A DNA stretch of 40,503 nt from the NCBI GenBank assembly GCA_904420435.1, contig CAJFVK010000018.1, positions 1-40,503 of the forward strand, given 5' to 3'. Shown piece after piece: positions 39,084 to 40,503 of the stretch; position 1 is the stretch's first letter; each line of letters begins with the position of its first letter. Source of the stretch: an uncultured Oscillospiraceae bacterium (GTDB taxonomy: Bacteria; Bacillota; Clostridia; Oscillospirales; Oscillospiraceae). The position numbers and the translations under genes were made by a program. A model generated the notes under the pieces. It was given only the letters and a program-made list of their open reading frames with translations, did no database searches and had not been told where the DNA came from.

Positions 39084-39766
39084 ACCTCTCCCTCCGGCGG
39101 GCGGCGGTAGACTTTATACCCATGAGGCTCCAATCTCTCGCCGCGCATGTAATCCACAAAGTCAAATCCAGCCCCCTCTAAGGTGTCTATGCTGTAAATA
39201 TAGCCGTTACACACAAGTGCCCATTCTCCGGTGCCATCCTCATAGTCAATCCACACCTTGTCATAGTCCATGCCATCAAGGTCGGCCTGGGTCAGCGGCT
39301 CGTTCGGCGGGGTGAGGGTGCCAATGCGCCGAATCGCCTCATCGGGCGTGTGTCCGTCCCATTTCGGGGCAAACTCAAGCTCCCTGACATGGAACAACCC
39401 CCAATAGGGCTCTATGTCATAGTGATATGTTGCTTGTCCCTCTGGCGTGTCAATACCCACGATGAACATACCATCGTACATAGTACCGTCGTGGTGCCGT
39501 TTGGATTTCCAGGCAATATCAGGCCGCTCATTGCAAATTACACTGAACAATATCGCCCTATGGTGATACAGCTCGTTGAACGTGTGGTATCCATCCGAAG
39601 TATCTCCGGTTATCGGAGGCGGGGTGAGGGTGGGCATATCCTCCAGAATGTCCTGCAACTCAGATAAGCACCATTGCACATCGTTGTTTGCAATCACTCG
39701 ATCTGCAAGGTTGTCATCGTTCAGCGTGTTCAGCTCACGCACCAAATCCAACAGGGAGCTATTCAT
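39080..39766 (-). CDS. Composite phage protein with two TLTPP linkers
   Basis: 228 residues made of three parts: a helical N-terminus ending EDMPTLTPPP (1-53); a middle with SDGYHTFNELYHHRAILFSVIC and WDGHTPDEAIRRIG, seen as a stand-alone family in Clostridia phages; and after TLTPPNE a domain NEPLTQADLDGMDYDKVWIDYEDGTGEWALVCNGYIYS that is also known alone. Both linkers are coded by copies of junction repeat J1, and the 3' end is a copy of J2. Function of the parts unknown. Confidence 0.7.
   Translation of the reverse strand: MNSSLLDLVRELNTLNDDNLADRVIANNDVQWCLSELQDILEDMPTLTPPPITGDTSDGYHTFNELYHHRAILFSVICNERPDIAWKSKRHHDGTMYDGMFIVGIDTPEGQATYHYDIEPYWGLFHVRELEFAPKWDGHTPDEAIRRIGTLTPPNEPLTQADLDGMDYDKVWIDYEDGTGEWALVCNGYIYSIDTLEGAGFDFVDYMRGERLEPHGYKVYRRPPEGEV
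39085..39107 (-). repeat. Junction repeat J2, copy 2
   Basis: Identical in reverse complement to 2032-2054 (23 bases). It codes for RRPPEGE at the end of the composite gene and supplies the ribosome site for the gene starting at 39083. Confidence 0.75.
39303..39320 (-). repeat. Junction repeat J1, copy 3 (partial)
   Basis: CACCCTCACCCCGCCGAA on the minus strand, shared with 1813-1830 on the plus strand. It codes for TLTPPNE and joins two unrelated domains inside the composite gene. Confidence 0.75.
39618..39640 (-). repeat. Junction repeat J1, copy 2
   Basis: Identical in reverse complement to 1805-1827 over 23 bases. It codes for DMPTLTPP and precedes the YHTFNELY domain here, while on the left it precedes DUF551. 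Confidence 0.8.
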
Positions 39767-40025
39767 TTTTCATTGCCTCCAATTCCCGCAAATATGCCAA
39801 TATGGCCCGGTACATCCGACACGCACCGGGGAGCAGAGCGCCCCGCAGGCGGGCCTCCGTCCAGCCGATGGTGCGATCCAGCGGCGGCCAGTCGGTTCCG
39901 TACTCGCAGCCGTCCTCCGCCTCCGTCACATCATCCAGCCTGGGGGACGGGTCACAGGCGCAGCGGTGGTAGTCCGTGCCCTCGTCGTTGTCCAGCTCCC
40001 AATAGATGCAGTTTTTACAAATCAT
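39759..40025 (-). CDS. Small Cys-containing protein, right copy
   Basis: 88 residues (MICKNCIYWELDNDEGTDYHRCACDPSPRLDD...), about 88% identical by eye to the left-hand product at 1423-1698, and in inverted orientation relative to it. The start is ATG rather than GTG, and S69 is C here. CxxC plus YHRCAC suggests a metal site. The zinc-ribbon chimera lies upstream and a TLTPP-linker gene downstream, as on the left. Confidence 0.75.
   Translation of the reverse strand: MICKNCIYWELDNDEGTDYHRCACDPSPRLDDVTEAEDGCEYGTDWPPLDRTIGWTEARLRGALLPGACRMYRAILAYLRELEAMKNE
39765..40025. repeat. Long inverted repeat, right copy
   Basis: Reverse-complement partner of 1423-1690; see that entry. Differences are scattered and mostly at third codon positions, so both copies look under selection for protein sequence. 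Confidence 0.8.
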
Positions 40026-40341
40026 CGCGCAGTTCCTCCAATCTCTCCATCACCATCTGCACGGCCTCGTCAGTAAGTGGCTTCCCGCATACTGGGCAAA
40101 AGTTACTTGGTTTATACTCGGTCACTACGCACTCTGCATTGGGATCGCATTTTTTGCATGGCATATCTTTAAGATTATTTATGCAGAACACACAACTCCG
40201 GCAGCTTTTACATGACCGACACCCAGGAAACACCTTCTCCACCTGCTCCCGGCGCTTATCGCAGTACACCGCCGCCGGGTGGTGCTTATTAAACCAGATA
40301 GACCGCCCTCCGCACGTCACATCAAGGATTTTCTTTTCCAT
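40015..40341 (-). CDS. Chimera of methyltransferase N-terminus and zinc ribbon
   Basis: 108 residues. Residues 1-30 (KKILDVTCGGRSIWFNKHHPAAVYCDKR) match the start of a phage SAM-dependent methyltransferase-like family, including its motif-I-like VTCGGR, but the catalytic DPPH part is absent. At REQVEKV it passes into a Cys-rich body (CRSCKSCRSCVFC, CKKC, FCPVCGKPLTDEAVQMVMERLEEL) related to the left zinc-ribbon gene. The join is junction repeat J3. The product cannot be a methyltransferase; it probably only binds metal. Confidence 0.75.
   Translation of the reverse strand: MEKKILDVTCGGRSIWFNKHHPAAVYCDKRREQVEKVFPGCRSCKSCRSCVFCINNLKDMPCKKCDPNAECVVTEYKPSNFCPVCGKPLTDEAVQMVMERLEELRDDL
40230..40253 (-). 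repeat. Junction repeat J3, right copy
   Basis: Matches 1225-1248 in reverse complement at 23 of 24 bases. It lies exactly where the methyltransferase-like N-terminus passes into the zinc-ribbon part. Confidence 0.7.
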
Positions 40342-40503
40342 ATAGCATCTCCATCTCCTCCGCGCTCAGAATCGGTGCGCGGGTGTTCCAGGCGAGACGG
40401 GTTGCGTAATAGTCATAACTCCAAATAGAAAAGTTAACCCCGCACTCACATTCAATACTTACGGGATCGCCGCCGCTATCAGGGTCATAGAAGGTCGGCT
40501 TCC
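40322..40503 (-). CDS. Lar-like restriction alleviation / zinc-ribbon protein, partial
   Basis: The gene runs off the right edge of the window; 59 C-terminal residues are visible. KPTFYDPDSGGDPVSIECECGVNFSIWSYD followed by RLAWNTRAP has the CxC and final W-N-T/R pattern of Lar-like proteins, which in the Rac prophage modulate EcoKI restriction. The first CPFCG pair would lie outside the window. Overlaps the next gene by 20 bases. An anti-restriction role is inferred from the family only. Confidence 0.6.
   Translation of the reverse strand, partial: KPTFYDPDSGGDPVSIECECGVNFSIWSYDYYATRLAWNTRAPILSAEEMEMLYGKENP

Noticed and set aside
1-40503. Integrase, attachment sites, tRNA or rRNA genes.
   Set aside because: None was found on either strand; if this is a prophage, its integration module lies outside the window.

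Overview
The window is a dense tailed-phage genome or prophage segment of about 40 kb, GC-rich over most of its length, with genes overlapping by 1-10 bases. There is no rRNA, tRNA, integrase, portable IS element or CRISPR array. The families present are a PBSX/Xkd-type contractile tail, an HK97-type head, P27-type small terminase, a LysM baseplate protein, an M15 lysin and many small cysteine-rich phage proteins. Together with GTG/TTG starts behind strong AGGAGG sites and a GGCGGGGGC-NN-GCCCCCGCC hairpin repeat, they suggest a high-GC Clostridia host of the gut Oscillospiraceae type. The host assignment is an inference.

Layout. (1) About 4-3789 (+): a XRE-type regulator, a run of small early genes (zinc ribbons, DUF551) and an HUH-type replication-initiator-like protein. 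(2) 3808-4437: a Cys-rich KTR-like gene ending inside a terminator-like hairpin, then an HNH nuclease. (3) 4438-7833: a non-coding candidate cos/packaging region, a DNA methyltransferase and the TerS/TerL terminase. (4) 7847-13697: portal, ClpP-type protease, major capsid protein and connector/neck genes. (5) 13702-22223: sheath, tube, tail-assembly chaperone with a canonical -1 slippery site, tape measure, and XkdP/Q/R/S/T/U-like baseplate. (6) 22242-26029: tail fibres, including a frameshifted gene that carries a low-GC glycine-rich adhesin. (7) 26187-27801: lysis genes, with the M15 lysin broken by one base. (8) 27824-34886: a coiled-coil 439-aa protein and a 1904-aa polyvalent protein with a toxin-nuclease-like domain, probably ejected with the DNA. 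(9) 34952-36619: small membrane, arginine-rich and HTH genes, then a two-gene unit with its own promoter-like and terminator sequences. (10) 36657-40503 (-): a convergent operon of small chimeric and cysteine-rich genes, ending in a truncated Lar-like gene.

How it works together: regions 3-8 form one long late operon for packaging, head, tail, host adsorption, lysis and probably DNA ejection. The two ends hold early genes. They share a nearly identical gene (1423-1698 and 39759-40025) in inverted orientation. They also share short, almost identical DNA junctions at which unrelated domains are joined in frame. These junction repeats, the chimeric genes they build, and the domain-swapped polyvalent protein are the least ordinary things here. 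The two frameshifts (adhesin and lysin) suggest a decaying prophage, phase variation or sequence error.
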